DNA of 49,923 nucleotides from an uncultured Formosa sp. (GTDB lineage: Bacteria; Bacteroidota; Bacteroidia; Flavobacteriales; Flavobacteriaceae), in the NCBI GenBank assembly GCA_913052445.1, contig CAJXDP010000007.1, forward strand, positions 1-49,923. The letters are read 5' to 3'. The translations under genes and the position numbers were made by a program. Each line of letters starts with the position of its first letter. Within the stretch, counting starts at the first letter, position 1. This document shows, one piece after another, positions 17,363 to 27,382 of the stretch. A model generated the notes under the pieces. That model was not told the DNA's origin. It made no database searches and saw only the letters and a program-made list of their open reading frames with translations.

Positions 17363-18313
17363 TTAATTAAGTATCGATATGATTTGTGAAGCTAATTCGG
17401 AGCCAATTCGGTCTTGTGCTTGGTTGGTAGCTGCTCCAATGTGTGGGGTTAACGATATCTTAGAGTTCATTAATATTTGAACTGCTGGAGTTGGTTCGTT
17501 TTCAAATGTATCTAATCCCGCAAAAGATAGTTTACCAGAATCAAGTGCAGCGACCAAAGCGACCTCATTAACAACGCCTCCACGAGCTGCATTAATTAAT
17601 CCAGCACCCTCCTTCATTAGTTCTAGCTCAGCTTCTCCAATTACAAATTCTTTTTGTGCTGGTACATGTAGCGTAATAAAATCAGATTCCTTTAATACTG
17701 TTTCTTTAGATAGAGTTTTAATTTCAAAATCAACGGTTTGGCTATCAAAGAACGTTAAAGAAATAGTTGTTTTTTCTATAAAAGGGTCAAAGGCAATAAC
17801 TTTCATTCCAAGTCCTAAGGCCATTTTTGCAGTTGCTTGACCGATACGACCAAATCCAATAACTCCTAAAGTTTTGCCACGAAGTTCAGTTCCTTCAGCA
17901 TAGGATTTTTTGAGGATCTTAAATTTCTTTTCTCCTTCTAAAGGCATACTTCTGTTAGAATCATATAAGAACCGTACGCCTGAAAATAAATGAGCGAATA
18001 CTAATTCAGCTACAGATTCTGATGATGCAGCTGGTGTGTTAATCACACTCAGACCTTTTTCTCGTGCGTAGCTAACATCAATATTATCCATACCAACACC
18101 ACCTCTTCCGATGATTTTTAGACCAGGACACGCATCTATAAGATCTTGTCTTACAGTTGTAGCACTTCTTACAAGAAGGGCAACAATATTTTCTGAATTA
18201 ATAAACTTTTCTAATTGCTCTTGTGCTACTGTGGTCGTTAAGACTTTGAATCCTGCAGTTGTTAAATCATCTATTCCACTTTGTGAAATACCATCGTTTG
18301 CTAATATTTTCAT
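17363..18313 (-). CDS. serA: D-3-phosphoglycerate dehydrogenase (short form)
   Basis: The enzyme oxidises 3-phosphoglycerate to 3-phosphohydroxypyruvate, the first step of serine synthesis. The 316-residue D-2-hydroxyacid dehydrogenase has the NAD motif GFGRIG (153-158), a catalytic arginine in NAARGGVVNE, a glutamate in ENEP and the histidine in LTPHIGAAT. It lacks the C-terminal ACT domain that mediates serine feedback in longer SerA proteins. It lies 5 bases after serC, so the pair forms a serine operon; that context is the main reason to prefer SerA over other 2-hydroxyacid dehydrogenases. Confidence 0.9.
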   Translation of the reverse strand: MKILANDGISQSGIDDLTTAGFKVLTTTVAQEQLEKFINSENIVALLVRSATTVRQDLIDACPGLKIIGRGGVGMDNIDVSYAREKGLSVINTPAASSESVAELVFAHLFSGVRFLYDSNRSMPLEGEKKFKILKKSYAEGTELRGKTLGVIGFGRIGQATAKMALGLGMKVIAFDPFIEKTTISLTFFDSQTVDFEIKTLSKETVLKESDFITLHVPAQKEFVIGEAELELMKEGAGLINAARGGVVNEVALVAALDSGKLSFAGLDTFENEPTPAVQILMNSKISLTPHIGAATNQAQDRIGSELASQIISILN

Positions 18314-18318
18314 TTATT

Positions 18319-19380
18319 TTATGCTTTACGTTCTAATTCACTCATTATCTCTACTAAGGTCTCTACGCTTGCTAATGGTAGTGCGTTGTACATGGAAGCT
18401 CTGTAGCCCCCAACACTTCTATGACCATTTAGCCCATTAATACCAGCATCTTTACACATACCATCAAAACTGTCTTTTAATTTGTCATCGGTTAATGAGA
18501 AAGTTGCATTCATTGTTGATCGATCGGCAGTGGCAGCAAACCCTTTAAATAAGGGGTTTAAATCAATTTCAGAGTACATTAAACGAGATTTTTTGAAGTT
18601 CTCTTTTTCTATGGCTTCAATTCCGCCTAGTCCTTTTAACCATTCGAGTGTTAGCATGGATGTATATACTGCAAATACAGGTGGTGTATTGAACATGCTG
18701 TCTTTACTAATTTGTACTTTGTAATCCATCATAGATGGTATCTGTCTAGTCACTTTTCCAAGAATATCTTCTTTTACGATGACAAGCGTTGTACCTGCTG
18801 GACCCATATTTTTTTGGGCACCTGCATAGATTAAATCAAACTTTGAAAAATCAAGAGAGCGAGAAAATATATCACTACTCATATCACAAACTAAAGGAAT
18901 GTTAAGTTTTGGAAATTCTTTCATTTGAGTACCAAAAATGGTATTATTGGAAGTACAGTGAAAATAATCTAGATCTGAAGGTATTTTATACCCCTTTGGA
19001 ATATAATTGAAATTTGACTCTTTAGAAGATGCAACTTCTAAAACTTCCTGATGCATTCTAGCTTCTTTTATTGCCTTGTCACTCCAAGTTCCTGTATTAA
19101 GGTAGCCTGCACGGCTTTCTAGCAAGTTCAAAGCAACTGCCAAAAACTGAGTATTTGCTCCGCCTTGAACAAATAAGGCTTTATAACCTTTTCCTTGCAG
19201 TCCCAATAACTCGATAGCAAGTGATCTTGCATTTTCCATTACATTAATAAAAGCTTTACTACGGTGTGAAATTTCAATTAGAGAAAGTCCTTCATCAAAA
19301 TCTAATATTGCTTGGGCAGATTTCTCTAAAACTTCTTCAGGTAAAATACTAGGACCTGCACTGAAATTATGTTTTTTCAT
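18319..19380 (-). CDS. serC: Phosphoserine aminotransferase
   Basis: The PLP enzyme converts phosphohydroxypyruvate and glutamate to phosphoserine. The 353-residue protein opens with KKHNFSAGPSILPEEVLE, typical of SerC. It has the EISHRSKAF segment, a CDMSSDIFSR loop that holds the PLP ring aspartate, and the Schiff-base lysine in YAGAQKNMGPAG (near residue 190). GHRSVGGYRASMYNALP near the C terminus contains the phosphate-binding HRSVGG motif. It is first in the serC-serA pair. No clear promoter element is visible in the 105-base spacer towards the acyl-CoA reductase gene. Confidence 0.96.
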   Translation of the reverse strand: MKKHNFSAGPSILPEEVLEKSAQAILDFDEGLSLIEISHRSKAFINVMENARSLAIELLGLQGKGYKALFVQGGANTQFLAVALNLLESRAGYLNTGTWSDKAIKEARMHQEVLEVASSKESNFNYIPKGYKIPSDLDYFHCTSNNTIFGTQMKEFPKLNIPLVCDMSSDIFSRSLDFSKFDLIYAGAQKNMGPAGTTLVIVKEDILGKVTRQIPSMMDYKVQISKDSMFNTPPVFAVYTSMLTLEWLKGLGGIEAIEKENFKKSRLMYSEIDLNPLFKGFAATADRSTMNATFSLTDDKLKDSFDGMCKDAGINGLNGHRSVGGYRASMYNALPLASVETLVEIMSELERKA

Positions 19381-19485
19381 TCTAAAATTTGTTGTATGAA
19401 CAGTTAATTAATTAGTGTTAAATTGTCAAGCTATAAAGGTCTGAATTAATTGGAGATAATTATATACGAAAATGCTAATTTTATG

Positions 19486-20547
19486 TTATATTTTCAACAA
19501 GAAATCAACAGTGTCAATACCGTCTGCATATTCGTCAAGTTTTGGTGTTTGTGTACTCCCAAAAGACAAATGTTTATCTGATAATTCTTTAGAAACGATA
19601 CATTGGATTTTATCCGAATCTTTTTCTAGTTTCTTGAATAAATTTTCAAGGGAGTCGTAATGTTCATAAAAAAGAGAGGCTATTGGTGAAGCGTAGCTAG
19701 AATCTTTTTTAATCATTAGAAACCCGTTTTCAAGCATCTTAAACTCACTCATTAAGTAAACTGCTTTATTGTAATCGTAATTATTAGCATATTTAGCTCC
19801 TTCAATGATAGGGTGCCAGTGGTAGATGGCTTCAAAAAAGGCATCAAAGTTATAGTTCTTTGGAACAAATAATTTGGAAACACTTCGACAACCCAATCCG
19901 TAATATTGAAAAATGTCATTGGACAGTTGAAATAAATCTTCTTTGGACTCTTCACCTGTTAATACACATAAAGAATTTCTGTTCTTGCGAATAATTGAAG
20001 GCTTATTTTTGAAGTAGTACTCAAAATAACGAGCAGTATTGTCACTTCCCGTTGCTATAACCGCATCAAACCCTTCTAGCTTTTGTTCTAAAAACGTGAC
20101 TCTATTTTTAAGTTCAGGTGCTATTTTAATAAGGTAATGCATTAAGAATGGTAAAAGATGTTTGTCGTTAGAAGATTGTTTAACTATTACTTTATGATCA
20201 CATATTAATGCACACAATAAATCATGAAACCCAACTAGTGGAATATTCCCAGCCATAATGATGGCTATATTTTTTTGAGTTGAGTTCTGAAAATTATAAT
20301 TTGAAGTCCACTTATTTAATGAATTGGTATTTAAAAGAGCAGACCAGTTTTCAATTGAAAAAAGGAGATTAGTCTTTGAAAACCACCCATTATATTCTTC
20401 AGAAATTTTTATTTGGTGTTTAAAACCATCAAAGAATAAGTTATTATGAAGTACTGAATCGTCTTTAGATATTGATTTTGTGGAGAACTGGCTTAAAAAA
20501 CGACCTAATTCATTTAAAGCTATAATTATGTTTGATTTGCTAACCAT
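19486..20547 (-). CDS. LuxC-like acyl-CoA reductase
   Basis: The 353-residue protein belongs to the LuxC/acyl-CoA reductase branch of the aldehyde dehydrogenase superfamily. Visible features are NIAIIMAGNIPLVGFHDLLC (cofactor-site strand), FDAVIATGSDNTARYFEYYF, and YYGLGCRSVSKLFVP with the probable catalytic cysteine. Members reduce fatty acyl groups to aldehydes; the role in Bacteroidota is not established, and no luxD/E or luciferase genes are near. I start it at the ATG at 20547. A longer open frame reaches 20688 but would overlap the divergent ferredoxin gene and its promoter, and the added residues look like non-coding translation. Confidence 0.85.
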   Translation of the reverse strand: MVSKSNIIIALNELGRFLSQFSTKSISKDDSVLHNNLFFDGFKHQIKISEEYNGWFSKTNLLFSIENWSALLNTNSLNKWTSNYNFQNSTQKNIAIIMAGNIPLVGFHDLLCALICDHKVIVKQSSNDKHLLPFLMHYLIKIAPELKNRVTFLEQKLEGFDAVIATGSDNTARYFEYYFKNKPSIIRKNRNSLCVLTGEESKEDLFQLSNDIFQYYGLGCRSVSKLFVPKNYNFDAFFEAIYHWHPIIEGAKYANNYDYNKAVYLMSEFKMLENGFLMIKKDSSYASPIASLFYEHYDSLENLFKKLEKDSDKIQCIVSKELSDKHLSFGSTQTPKLDEYADGIDTVDFLLKI

Positions 20548-20549
20548 TA

Positions 20550-20581
20550 TTTGTTTAACCGCTTTTTTGGAGTTATTTTTG
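20550..20581 (+). promoter_or_regulatory. Ferredoxin gene promoter, -33 and -7 elements
   Basis: TTTG at 20550-20553 and TATTTTTG at 20574-20581 are separated by 20 bases, a close fit to the Bacteroidota consensus TTTG-N19-21-TAnnTTTG. The expected start is near 20588, giving a leader of about 30 bases before the ATG at 20618. This also supports that ATG over earlier start codons. Confidence 0.65.
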
Positions 20582-20585
20582 CTTG

Positions 20586-20613
20586 CAAATCTAAGTAATA
20601 TATATCCAAACAA
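20586..20613 (-). promoter_or_regulatory. Acyl-CoA reductase promoter, minus strand, abutting the ferredoxin promoter
   Basis: On the minus strand TTG (20613-20611) and TAGATTTG (20593-20586) are 17 bases apart, a fair match to the -33/-7 consensus, and lie 39 bases upstream of the ATG at 20547. Its -7 box is only 4 bases from the plus-strand -7 box of the ferredoxin promoter. Confidence 0.5.
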
Positions 20614-20617
20614 TGCT

Positions 20618-20968
20618 ATGGCAATTATTATAACTGATGAATGTATCAATTGTGGGGCCTGTGAGCCTGAGTGTCCTAACACAGCCATATACGAAGGTGC
20701 AGATGATTGGCGCTACGAAGACGGTACTAGCTTAGAAGGAGATTTAGTATTATCAGACGGAAAACAAGTTAATGCAAGCGAATCACAAACACCCATTAGT
20801 GACGAGCTTTACTACATAGTAGCTGATAAATGTACAGAATGTGTTGGATTTCATGAAGAACCACAATGTGCGGCTGTTTGTCCAGTAGACTGTTGTGTTC
20901 CTGACGATGCTCACGTTGAAACGCAAGAAATATTATTAGCTAAACAACAATTTATGCATCCTGAATAA
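20618..20968 (+). CDS. 4Fe-4S dicluster ferredoxin
   Basis: The 116-residue cytosolic protein opens with AIIITDECINCGACEPECP (cluster I cysteines in C-x2-C-x2-C-x3-CP). It has a second site C-TECVGFHEEPQCAAVCPVDCC with an enlarged C-x2-C-x8-C-x3-C spacing (about 72-92). This is the bacterial 2[4Fe-4S] ferredoxin of Allochromatium/YfhL type, a low-potential electron carrier. The ATG at 20618 is chosen because the ferredoxin fold begins at once and a consensus promoter lies just upstream. An upstream extension to 20480 would be a hydrophobic out-of-family addition. It is divergent from the acyl-CoA reductase, which might be its electron partner, but this is only positional. Confidence 0.93.
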   Translation: MAIIITDECINCGACEPECPNTAIYEGADDWRYEDGTSLEGDLVLSDGKQVNASESQTPISDELYYIVADKCTECVGFHEEPQCAAVCPVDCCVPDDAHVETQEILLAKQQFMHPE

Positions 20969-21032
20969 TTCATACGAAACCTATTAAAAAAATTCAATCA
21001 AACATGTGTGGATTTTTTCTCTCTTATAATAA

Positions 21033-21056
21033 AAATCTCAAATGTATGTGAGATTT
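21033..21056. terminator. Inverted repeat downstream of the ferredoxin gene
   Basis: AAATCTCA (21033-21040) and TGAGATTT (21049-21056) form a perfect 8-base stem with an 8-base loop, 65 bases after the ferredoxin stop codon and upstream of ychF. No good T-run follows, so it may be a weak terminator, a processing site or a protein-binding site. Confidence 0.3.
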
Positions 21057-21164
21057 ATCTGATTTAAAAACAAAAATTAAAACCTGTTAAGAAATTAGAC
21101 TTTAATTCGCTTTATGACATATAAAGTAATTTATCTACTCGCGTAAATTATTGAATTAAATAAT

Positions 21165-21172
21165 TACATTTG
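21165..21172 (+). promoter_or_regulatory. -7 promoter element of ychF
   Basis: TACATTTG matches TAnnTTTG exactly and lies 17 bases before the ychF ATG, giving a short leader. The expected -33 TTTG is not visible at the normal distance. Confidence 0.5.
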
Positions 21173-21189
21173 CATTCAAATTTTAAGAT

Positions 21190-22284
21190 ATGAAAGCAGG
21201 TATTGTTGGATTGCCCAATGTAGGAAAATCTACTCTTTTTAATTGTTTGTCTAACGCTAAAGCTCAGAGCGCTAACTTCCCTTTTTGTACAATTGAACCT
21301 AACATAGGGGTTGTTAACGTCCCAGACCTCCGATTGTCTAAACTTGAAGAGCTTGTAGTTCCTGAACGTGTAATTCCTGCAACTGTGGAAATTGTTGATA
21401 TTGCAGGACTTGTAAAGGGTGCTAGCAAAGGAGAAGGTCTTGGGAATCAATTTTTAGGAAATATCCGTGAAACTGATGCCATACTACATGTTTTACGTTG
21501 TTTTGATAATGATAATATTATTCATGTAGATGGGAATGTAGATCCTATAAGAGACAAGGAAACAATAGATATGGAGCTTCAATTAAAAGATTTAGAGACA
21601 ACAGAAAAGAAATTAGAAAAAGTCAAACGTGCTTCTAGGACTGGCAACAAAGAGGCTCAGAAAGAAGAAGTTATTCTTGTAAAAATAAAAGAAAATTTAG
21701 AAGCTGGAATATCTATTCGTGCTTTAGAATTTTCTAAAGATGACTATTTAGAATATGTTAAACCATTACAGTTCATTACTGATAAACCAGTAATGTATGT
21801 CTGTAACGTAGACGAAAAATCAGCTGTAAATGGTAATTCTTATGTAGATATCGTTAAAGAAAATGTTGCTAATGAAAATGCAGAAGTTTTGGTTCTAGCT
21901 GTAGGCACAGAAGCAGATATAAATGAATTAGATGATTATGAAGAACGTAAAATGTTCCTACAAGACATTGGCTTAGATGAGCCAGGTTCAGCAAAACTAA
22001 TCCGTTCAGCATATAAGCTACTAACTTTACAAACCTACTTTACTGCGGGAGTTAAGGAGGTTCGTGCATGGACAATTAATGTTGGAAGTTCAGCGCCCCA
22101 AGCTGCAGGTGTTATTCATACAGATTTTGAAAAAGGATTTATTCGTGCTGAAGTTATTTCATATAACGACTTTGAGAATTTTGGATCTGAAGCAAAAGTT
22201 AAAGAAGCTGGAAAAATGCGTGTAGAGGGCAAAAATTATACAGTTAAAGATGGAGATGTAATGCATTTTCTTTTTAATGTATAA
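21190..22284 (+). CDS. ychF: Redox-regulated ATPase/GTPase YchF (OLA1 family)
   Basis: The 364-residue protein has G1 GLPNVGKST (7-15), G3 [20 protein letters not shown], a NVDE-type G4-like site (NKxE variant CNVDE near residue 202) and the C-terminal TGS domain (about 280-364). The NVDE/NxxE variation at G4 is characteristic of YchF/OLA1, which prefers ATP over GTP. It associates with ribosomes and takes part in stress and translation control. The gene stands alone with its own -7 element and a hairpin terminator downstream. Confidence 0.96.
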   Translation: MKAGIVGLPNVGKSTLFNCLSNAKAQSANFPFCTIEPNIGVVNVPDLRLSKLEELVVPERVIPATVEIVDIAGLVKGASKGEGLGNQFLGNIRETDAILHVLRCFDNDNIIHVDGNVDPIRDKETIDMELQLKDLETTEKKLEKVKRASRTGNKEAQKEEVILVKIKENLEAGISIRALEFSKDDYLEYVKPLQFITDKPVMYVCNVDEKSAVNGNSYVDIVKENVANENAEVLVLAVGTEADINELDDYEERKMFLQDIGLDEPGSAKLIRSAYKLLTLQTYFTAGVKEVRAWTINVGSSAPQAAGVIHTDFEKGFIRAEVISYNDFENFGSEAKVKEAGKMRVEGKNYTVKDGDVMHFLFNV

Positions 22285-22310
22285 TTATTTGTATTTAAAT
22301 TATTACTAAG

Positions 22311-22339
22311 CCAATGTTCTCAACAATATTGGTTTTTTT
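22311..22339 (+). terminator. Rho-independent-like terminator after ychF
   Basis: CCAATGTT and AACAATATTGG can pair (CCAAT with ATTGG, GTT with AAC, with a small bulge) and are followed by a run of seven T. It lies 27 bases after the ychF stop and upstream of parE, which fits a terminator. Confidence 0.55.
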
Positions 22340-22414
22340 GTTAATTAATTTGTGTTTTAAAGGTTTTATTTTTTGTACTGATGTGCTATATTAGCCTGCT
22401 GTCACCAAACACTT

Positions 22415-24274
22415 ATGTCTCAAAGTTCAGATTACACAGAAGATAATATTAGATCACTCGATTGGAAGGAACACATTCGAATGCGCCCTGGTATGTACAT
22501 AGGTAAATTGGGAGATGGTTCTTCAGCTGATGACGGGATTTATATTCTTTTAAAAGAAGTCTTAGATAATTCTATTGATGAGTTCGTCATGGGTGCTGGT
22601 AAAACAATTGAGATTTCAATCCAAGGAAGTAAAGTTATTGTACGTGATTTTGGCCGTGGTATTCCTTTAGGAAAAGTAGTAGACGTAGTTTCTAAAATGA
22701 ATACGGGTGGAAAATATGATTCTAGGGCCTTTAAGAAATCTGTTGGGCTTAACGGAGTTGGAACCAAGGCAGTTAATGCATTGTCTTCTTTTTTTAGAGT
22801 CGAATCTACGAGAGATGGAAAATCTGCTTCAGCAGAATTTTCTTCAGGCACTTTAAATCAACAAGATTTACTTGATGATACGACACGACGAAAAGGAACA
22901 AAAGTCTCATTTATCCCAGATGAGATCATTTTTAAAAATTATAAATATAGAACTGAATATGTAGCACGTATGTTAAAGAATTACGTGTACTTAAATCGAG
23001 GACTTACCATACTTTTTAATGGAGAAAAATTCTTTAGTGAAAATGGTTTAAAAGATCTTTTGGAAGATAATACGAATGCAGCGGATATGACATATCCAGT
23101 TATTCATATTAAATCGGTAGATATCGAAGTAGCTCTTACGCATAGTAAAACACAATATAGTGAAGAATATCATTCGTTTGTAAATGGTCAAAACACCACT
23201 CAAGGTGGAACACATTTAGCCGCATTTAGAGAAGCATTTGTTAGAACTATCCGGGAGTTCTACGGAAAAAATTATGAAGCTTCAGATATCAGAAAATCTA
23301 TTATTTCTGCAATAGCTATAAAAGTAATGGAGCCTGTATTTGAAAGTCAAACAAAAACAAAGCTAGGTTCAACAGATATGGGCGGAGATCTCCCAACAGT
23401 ACGAACTTTTATAAATGAATTTTTAAAAACACACTTAGATAATTTTTTACATAAAAATCCAAACACCGCCGAGGCTTTACAGCGCAAAATTTTACAAGCT
23501 GAACGAGAACGTAAAGAATTGTCCGGTATTCGAAAAATTGCTAAAGATCGCGCTAAAAAGTCCAGTCTTCATAACAAAAAACTAAGAGATTGCCGTGTTC
23601 ATTTTGGAGATATTAAAAATGGACGCAACCTTGAATCTACTTTATTTATAACTGAGGGAGATTCTGCCTCTGGAAGTATTACCAAATCAAGAGATGTAAA
23701 CACGCAAGCTGTTTTTAGTTTGAAAGGAAAACCTTTAAACTGCTATGGCTTAACAAAAAAAATTGTTTATGAAAACGAAGAGTTTAACCTTCTTCAGGCC
23801 GCATTAAATATAGAAGAATCAATTGAGGACCTTCGTTATAATAATATTGTCATCGCTACAGATGCTGATGTTGATGGTATGCACATACGATTGTTGTTAA
23901 TTACATTCTTTCTTCAATTTTTTCCTGAGATTATTAAAGAAGGTCACCTTTATATATTACAAACGCCTTTATTTAGGGTTCGAAATAAAAAAGAAACGAT
24001 TTACTGCTATTCTGAAATTGAGCGCAGAAATGCAGTGCAAAAGTTAAAGCCTAAACCAGAAATAACACGATTTAAGGGTTTAGGAGAAATTTCTCCTAAT
24101 GAGTTTAAATATTTTATTGGTGAGAATATTCGCTTAGATCCAGTTATGCTAGACTCCGATATGACGATAGAGTCATTACTTCAGTTTTATATGGGAAAAA
24201 ACACACCTGACCGTCAAAAATTTATTATTGAAAATCTAAAAGTAGAATTAGATATTATTGAAGAAGAGGTATGA
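22415..24274 (+). CDS. parE: DNA topoisomerase IV subunit B
   Basis: The ATPase subunit of the decatenating type II topoisomerase. The 619-residue protein has the GHKL ATPase domain: [12 protein letters not shown], the Bergerat site [24 protein letters not shown] and [22 protein letters not shown] transducer domain follows, then the TOPRIM domain with [14 protein letters not shown] (about 407-420) and [12 protein letters not shown]. The C-terminal [13 protein letters not shown] is the usual end region. It lacks the extra insert seen in GyrB of some groups. The stop codon overlaps the parC start (ATGA), so the two subunits are translationally coupled. Confidence 0.95.
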   Translation: MSQSSDYTEDNIRSLDWKEHIRMRPGMYIGKLGDGSSADDGIYILLKEVLDNSIDEFVMGAGKTIEISIQGSKVIVRDFGRGIPLGKVVDVVSKMNTGGKYDSRAFKKSVGLNGVGTKAVNALSSFFRVESTRDGKSASAEFSSGTLNQQDLLDDTTRRKGTKVSFIPDEIIFKNYKYRTEYVARMLKNYVYLNRGLTILFNGEKFFSENGLKDLLEDNTNAADMTYPVIHIKSVDIEVALTHSKTQYSEEYHSFVNGQNTTQGGTHLAAFREAFVRTIREFYGKNYEASDIRKSIISAIAIKVMEPVFESQTKTKLGSTDMGGDLPTVRTFINEFLKTHLDNFLHKNPNTAEALQRKILQAERERKELSGIRKIAKDRAKKSSLHNKKLRDCRVHFGDIKNGRNLESTLFITEGDSASGSITKSRDVNTQAVFSLKGKPLNCYGLTKKIVYENEEFNLLQAALNIEESIEDLRYNNIVIATDADVDGMHIRLLLITFFLQFFPEIIKEGHLYILQTPLFRVRNKKETIYCYSEIERRNAVQKLKPKPEITRFKGLGEISPNEFKYFIGENIRLDPVMLDSDMTIESLLQFYMGKNTPDRQKFIIENLKVELDIIEEEV

Positions 24275-26973
24275 TAGAAGAAAATGGTGATATAGCTGCT
24301 AATGAGTTACAAGATAATCAGGAAACGATTACCAGAGTTACAGGGATGTTTAAAGATTGGTTTTTAGATTACGCATCTTATGTAATTTTAGAACGTGCAG
24401 TTCCTGCAATCGAAGATGGTTTTAAGCCTGTGCAGCGTAGAATCTTACATTCTATGAAAGATCTTGACGATGGACGTTATAATAAGGTGGCCAATATTGT
24501 AGGGCACACCATGCAGTATCACCCGCACGGAGATGCCAGTATCGCTGATGCGATGGTTCAAATAGGACAAAAAGATTTATTAATTGATGCCCAGGGAAAC
24601 TGGGGGAATGTTCTTACCGGAGATCGTGCTGCGGCTTCTAGATATATAGAAGCACGACTGTCTAAATTTGCTTTAGAAGTCGTTTTTAATCCAAAGATTA
24701 CTCAGTGGCAAGCCTCTTACGACGGACGTCGTAAGGAGCCAATTAACCTTCCAGTCATGTTTCCTTTGTTATTAGCTCAAGGGGCCGAAGGGATTGCTGT
24801 AGGGCTTTCTACAAAGGTATTGCCTCATAATTTTATTGAACTAATTGATGCCTCTGTAAAGCATCTACAAGGCAAACGATTTACTATATTTCCTGACTTT
24901 GCAACTGGAGGAATTGCAGATTTTACAAATTACAATGAAGGTCTACGTGGGGGTAAAGTACGCTGTAGAGCAAAAATATCTCAACTCAATAAAAATACAT
25001 TAGTAATTTCTGAAGTTCCATTTGGAACGACGACTTCTTCCCTAATCGATTCTGTTCTTAAAGCAAATGAGAAGGGTAAAATTCGGATAAAAAAAATTGA
25101 AGACAACACGGCTGCAGAAGTTGAAATACTAGTTCATCTTCCAGCTGGAATATCGCCAGACAAAACAATAGATGCATTGTTTGCTTTCACATCTTGTGAA
25201 AACTCAATCTCTCCATTAGGATGTGTGATAGAAGATAATAAGCCTTTGTTTGTTGGTGTTACAGAAATGTTGAGACGTTCTACGGACCACACAGTCGAGT
25301 TGCTAAAACAGGAATTAGAAATAAAGCTAGGAGAATTTGAAGAACAATGGCATTTTGCTTCTTTAGAGCGGATATTTATAGAAAATAGAATCTATCGTGA
25401 TATTGAAGAAGAAGAAACTTGGCCAGGAGTAATTAGTGCTATAGATAGGGGGCTGAAGCAACATATACAGCATCTAAAACGTTCGGTTACTGAAGAAGAT
25501 ATTACACGCTTAACAGAGATAAGAATTAAAAGAATTTCTAAGTTTGACATTGAAAAGGCACAACAAAAAATTAATTTTTTAGAAGATCAAATTGCTGAAA
25601 CAAAAGGATATTTGGCTAATCTTATTAACTATGCTATTGATTACTTTAAACGCTTAAAAACAAATTACGGAAAAGGTAAAGAACGTAAAACTGAAATCAG
25701 AATCTTTGATGATGTCGATGCTACGAAAGTAATTATCAGAAACACTAAGCTATTCGTCAATAAAGAAGAAGGGTTTGTAGGAACCGGTTTAAAGCGAGAT
25801 GAATACGTATGTGACTGTAGTGATATTGACGATATTATTGTTTTTACCAATGAAGGAAAAATGATGGTTACTAAAGTTGGAAGTAAAACTTTTGTTGGTA
25901 AGCATATAATTCATGTTGCTGTCTTTAAGAAAAAAGACTCTCGTACGATTTATAATATGATTTATAAAGACGGAAAAGGAGGCGCTTCCTACATAAAACG
26001 ATTTGCAGTCACAAGTGTGACTCGAGACAGAGAGTACGACTTAACAAATGGGAAATCAGCGTCAAACACTCTATATTTCTCTGCCAATCCAAATGGAGAA
26101 GGTGAAGTGGTGACGGTTTTATTGCGTCAAGTAGGGAATATTAAAAAGCTTAAATGGGACATTGATTTTGCAGGTATTAATATTAAAGGCCGAGTTTCCA
26201 AAGGAAATATTGTTACTAAAAACGCGATCAAGCGAATTGATCTCAAGGAGAAAGGGGTGAGTACGCTTAAGCCTAGAAAAATATGGTTTGATGATACCAT
26301 CCAGCGTTTAAACGTTGATGGTCGTGGAGATTTAGTGGGTGAATTTAGAGGTGAAGATCGCATTCTGATTATAACACAGTCAGGCATAATTAAAACTATT
26401 ATACCCGAAATTACAGTTCACTTTGATGATGATATGATTGTACTTGAAAAATGGGTTCCTAAAAAACCTATTTCAGTAATTTACTTTGATGGCGGAAAGC
26501 AAAAGCACTACGTTAAGCGTTTTATAATCGAAAACGAAAGTAGGGAAGAGTGCTTTATTTCAGAGCATCCTTCAAGTTTCCTGGAAATTGTGTCCACTGA
26601 TTGGCGTCCTGTTGCTAAATTGTCATTCGCTAAAGACAGGGGGAAAGACAGGCGCGATGATCAAGAAATAGATATTGAACAGTTTATAAGCTTAAAAGGG
26701 ATTTCTGCGCTAGGCAATCAATTAACCAAGTTGAAATTGAAACAGATAGATCTTATGGAGTCTTTGCATTATGACGCACCAATTCAATTGGCTGCTGATG
26801 AGATTGAAGTTGTTGAGGAGGAAGTTTTGGTGCAGTCGGAAAAGAAAACTGGAGTTATAGAGGAAGTTGAAACTATACAAGAAACGACTCCAGTCAACAA
26901 ATTAGAGAAAGCTCCAAAAACAAGGGATTTAGGACTTGATGTTAACGATGAGGGTCAGATTACATTGTTTTAA
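24271..26973 (+). CDS. parC: DNA topoisomerase IV subunit A, with C-terminal clamp-motif-like tail
   Basis: The DNA-cleaving subunit of topoisomerase IV. The 900-residue protein has the winged-helix domain with the active-site tyrosine in [10 protein letters not shown] (about residue 130). The [28 protein letters not shown] segments, a coiled-coil region (about 370-450) and beta-pinwheel-like C-terminal repeats (about 490-840) follow. Residues about 845-895 are an acidic, low-complexity linker and the last five residues are QITLF. That ending resembles the sliding-clamp binding pentapeptide (QL[SD]LF type). Translation is coupled to parE by a 4-base overlap. The stop codon interlocks with that of the convergent lipoprotein gene. 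Confidence 0.94.
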   Translation: MIEENGDIAANELQDNQETITRVTGMFKDWFLDYASYVILERAVPAIEDGFKPVQRRILHSMKDLDDGRYNKVANIVGHTMQYHPHGDASIADAMVQIGQKDLLIDAQGNWGNVLTGDRAAASRYIEARLSKFALEVVFNPKITQWQASYDGRRKEPINLPVMFPLLLAQGAEGIAVGLSTKVLPHNFIELIDASVKHLQGKRFTIFPDFATGGIADFTNYNEGLRGGKVRCRAKISQLNKNTLVISEVPFGTTTSSLIDSVLKANEKGKIRIKKIEDNTAAEVEILVHLPAGISPDKTIDALFAFTSCENSISPLGCVIEDNKPLFVGVTEMLRRSTDHTVELLKQELEIKLGEFEEQWHFASLERIFIENRIYRDIEEEETWPGVISAIDRGLKQHIQHLKRSVTEEDITRLTEIRIKRISKFDIEKAQQKINFLEDQIAETKGYLANLINYAIDYFKRLKTNYGKGKERKTEIRIFDDVDATKVIIRNTKLFVNKEEGFVGTGLKRDEYVCDCSDIDDIIVFTNEGKMMVTKVGSKTFVGKHIIHVAVFKKKDSRTIYNMIYKDGKGGASYIKRFAVTSVTRDREYDLTNGKSASNTLYFSANPNGEGEVVTVLLRQVGNIKKLKWDIDFAGINIKGRVSKGNIVTKNAIKRIDLKEKGVSTLKPRKIWFDDTIQRLNVDGRGDLVGEFRGEDRILIITQSGIIKTIIPEITVHFDDDMIVLEKWVPKKPISVIYFDGGKQKHYVKRFIIENESREECFISEHPSSFLEIVSTDWRPVAKLSFAKDRGKDRRDDQEIDIEQFISLKGISALGNQLTKLKLKQIDLMESLHYDAPIQLAADEIEVVEEEVLVQSEKKTGVIEEVETIQETTPVNKLEKAPKTRDLGLDVNDEGQITLF

Positions 26974-27341
26974 TTAATTCTTGTCGCTTCTCCTTGACGT
27001 TTATAGGTGTCTCCAACGTATCCATATTCAAAGCTGTAACTGTCTTCGGAAGTTGTAAGGATTTTTAAATGAATGTCCTTTTTTTCGGCACGATTTTTTG
27101 GATTGATTGTTTTAAAGACTACTTCACAATTGTTTATCCAACGAACGTACGTTGAATCCACAGTTCCTTCAAACGATTCAACCTGAAGCAAAGAGTCACG
27201 AGAAAACGTAGACTTGTAAATTATGCCATCTATCGTTATCTTGCTTTTATAGGTCCCAGTTTTAAAATCGTTACAGTTTCGTTCTATTTGGTAACAACTA
27301 ACAAATAAGGATGGAATTAACAGCAAGGCTATATACTTCAT
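26970..27341 (-). CDS. Small putative lipoprotein next to topoisomerase IV
   Basis: The 123-residue protein starts MKYIALLLIPSLFVSC, a lipoprotein signal with C16 as the expected lipidated residue, so it should sit in the periplasm or outer membrane. I start it at 27341; an in-frame ATG 11 codons earlier would put polar residues before the signal sequence. The mature part is about 105 residues with beta-strand-like segments (TGTYKSKITIDG, NCEVVFKTINPK, YSFEYGYVGDTYKRQGEAT). It is a conserved neighbour of parC in flavobacteria as far as I recall, and can be mislabelled DNA topoisomerase IV in databases; nothing in it is topoisomerase-like. Confidence 0.7.
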   Translation of the reverse strand: MKYIALLLIPSLFVSCYQIERNCNDFKTGTYKSKITIDGIIYKSTFSRDSLLQVESFEGTVDSTYVRWINNCEVVFKTINPKNRAEKKDIHLKILTTSEDSYSFEYGYVGDTYKRQGEATRIN

Positions 27342-27382
27342 GTTACAAAAATACAAAACAGATTTGTTAATCATACTTGTTT

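Noticed and set aside
17352-17370. TTAATTAA-TCT-TTAATTAA repeat at the end of serA
   Set aside because: It is a pure A/T palindrome overlapping the stop codon, weak as a stem and likely to arise by chance at this base composition.
20480-20617. Upstream extension of the ferredoxin frame with hydrophobic residues
   Set aside because: The frame would begin inside the opposite gene, covers the promoter at 20550-20581, and the ferredoxin family starts directly at the ATG at 20618.
20548-20688. Upstream extension of the acyl-CoA reductase frame
   Set aside because: It runs into the ferredoxin gene and through its own -7 element; the added 47 residues look like antisense translation.
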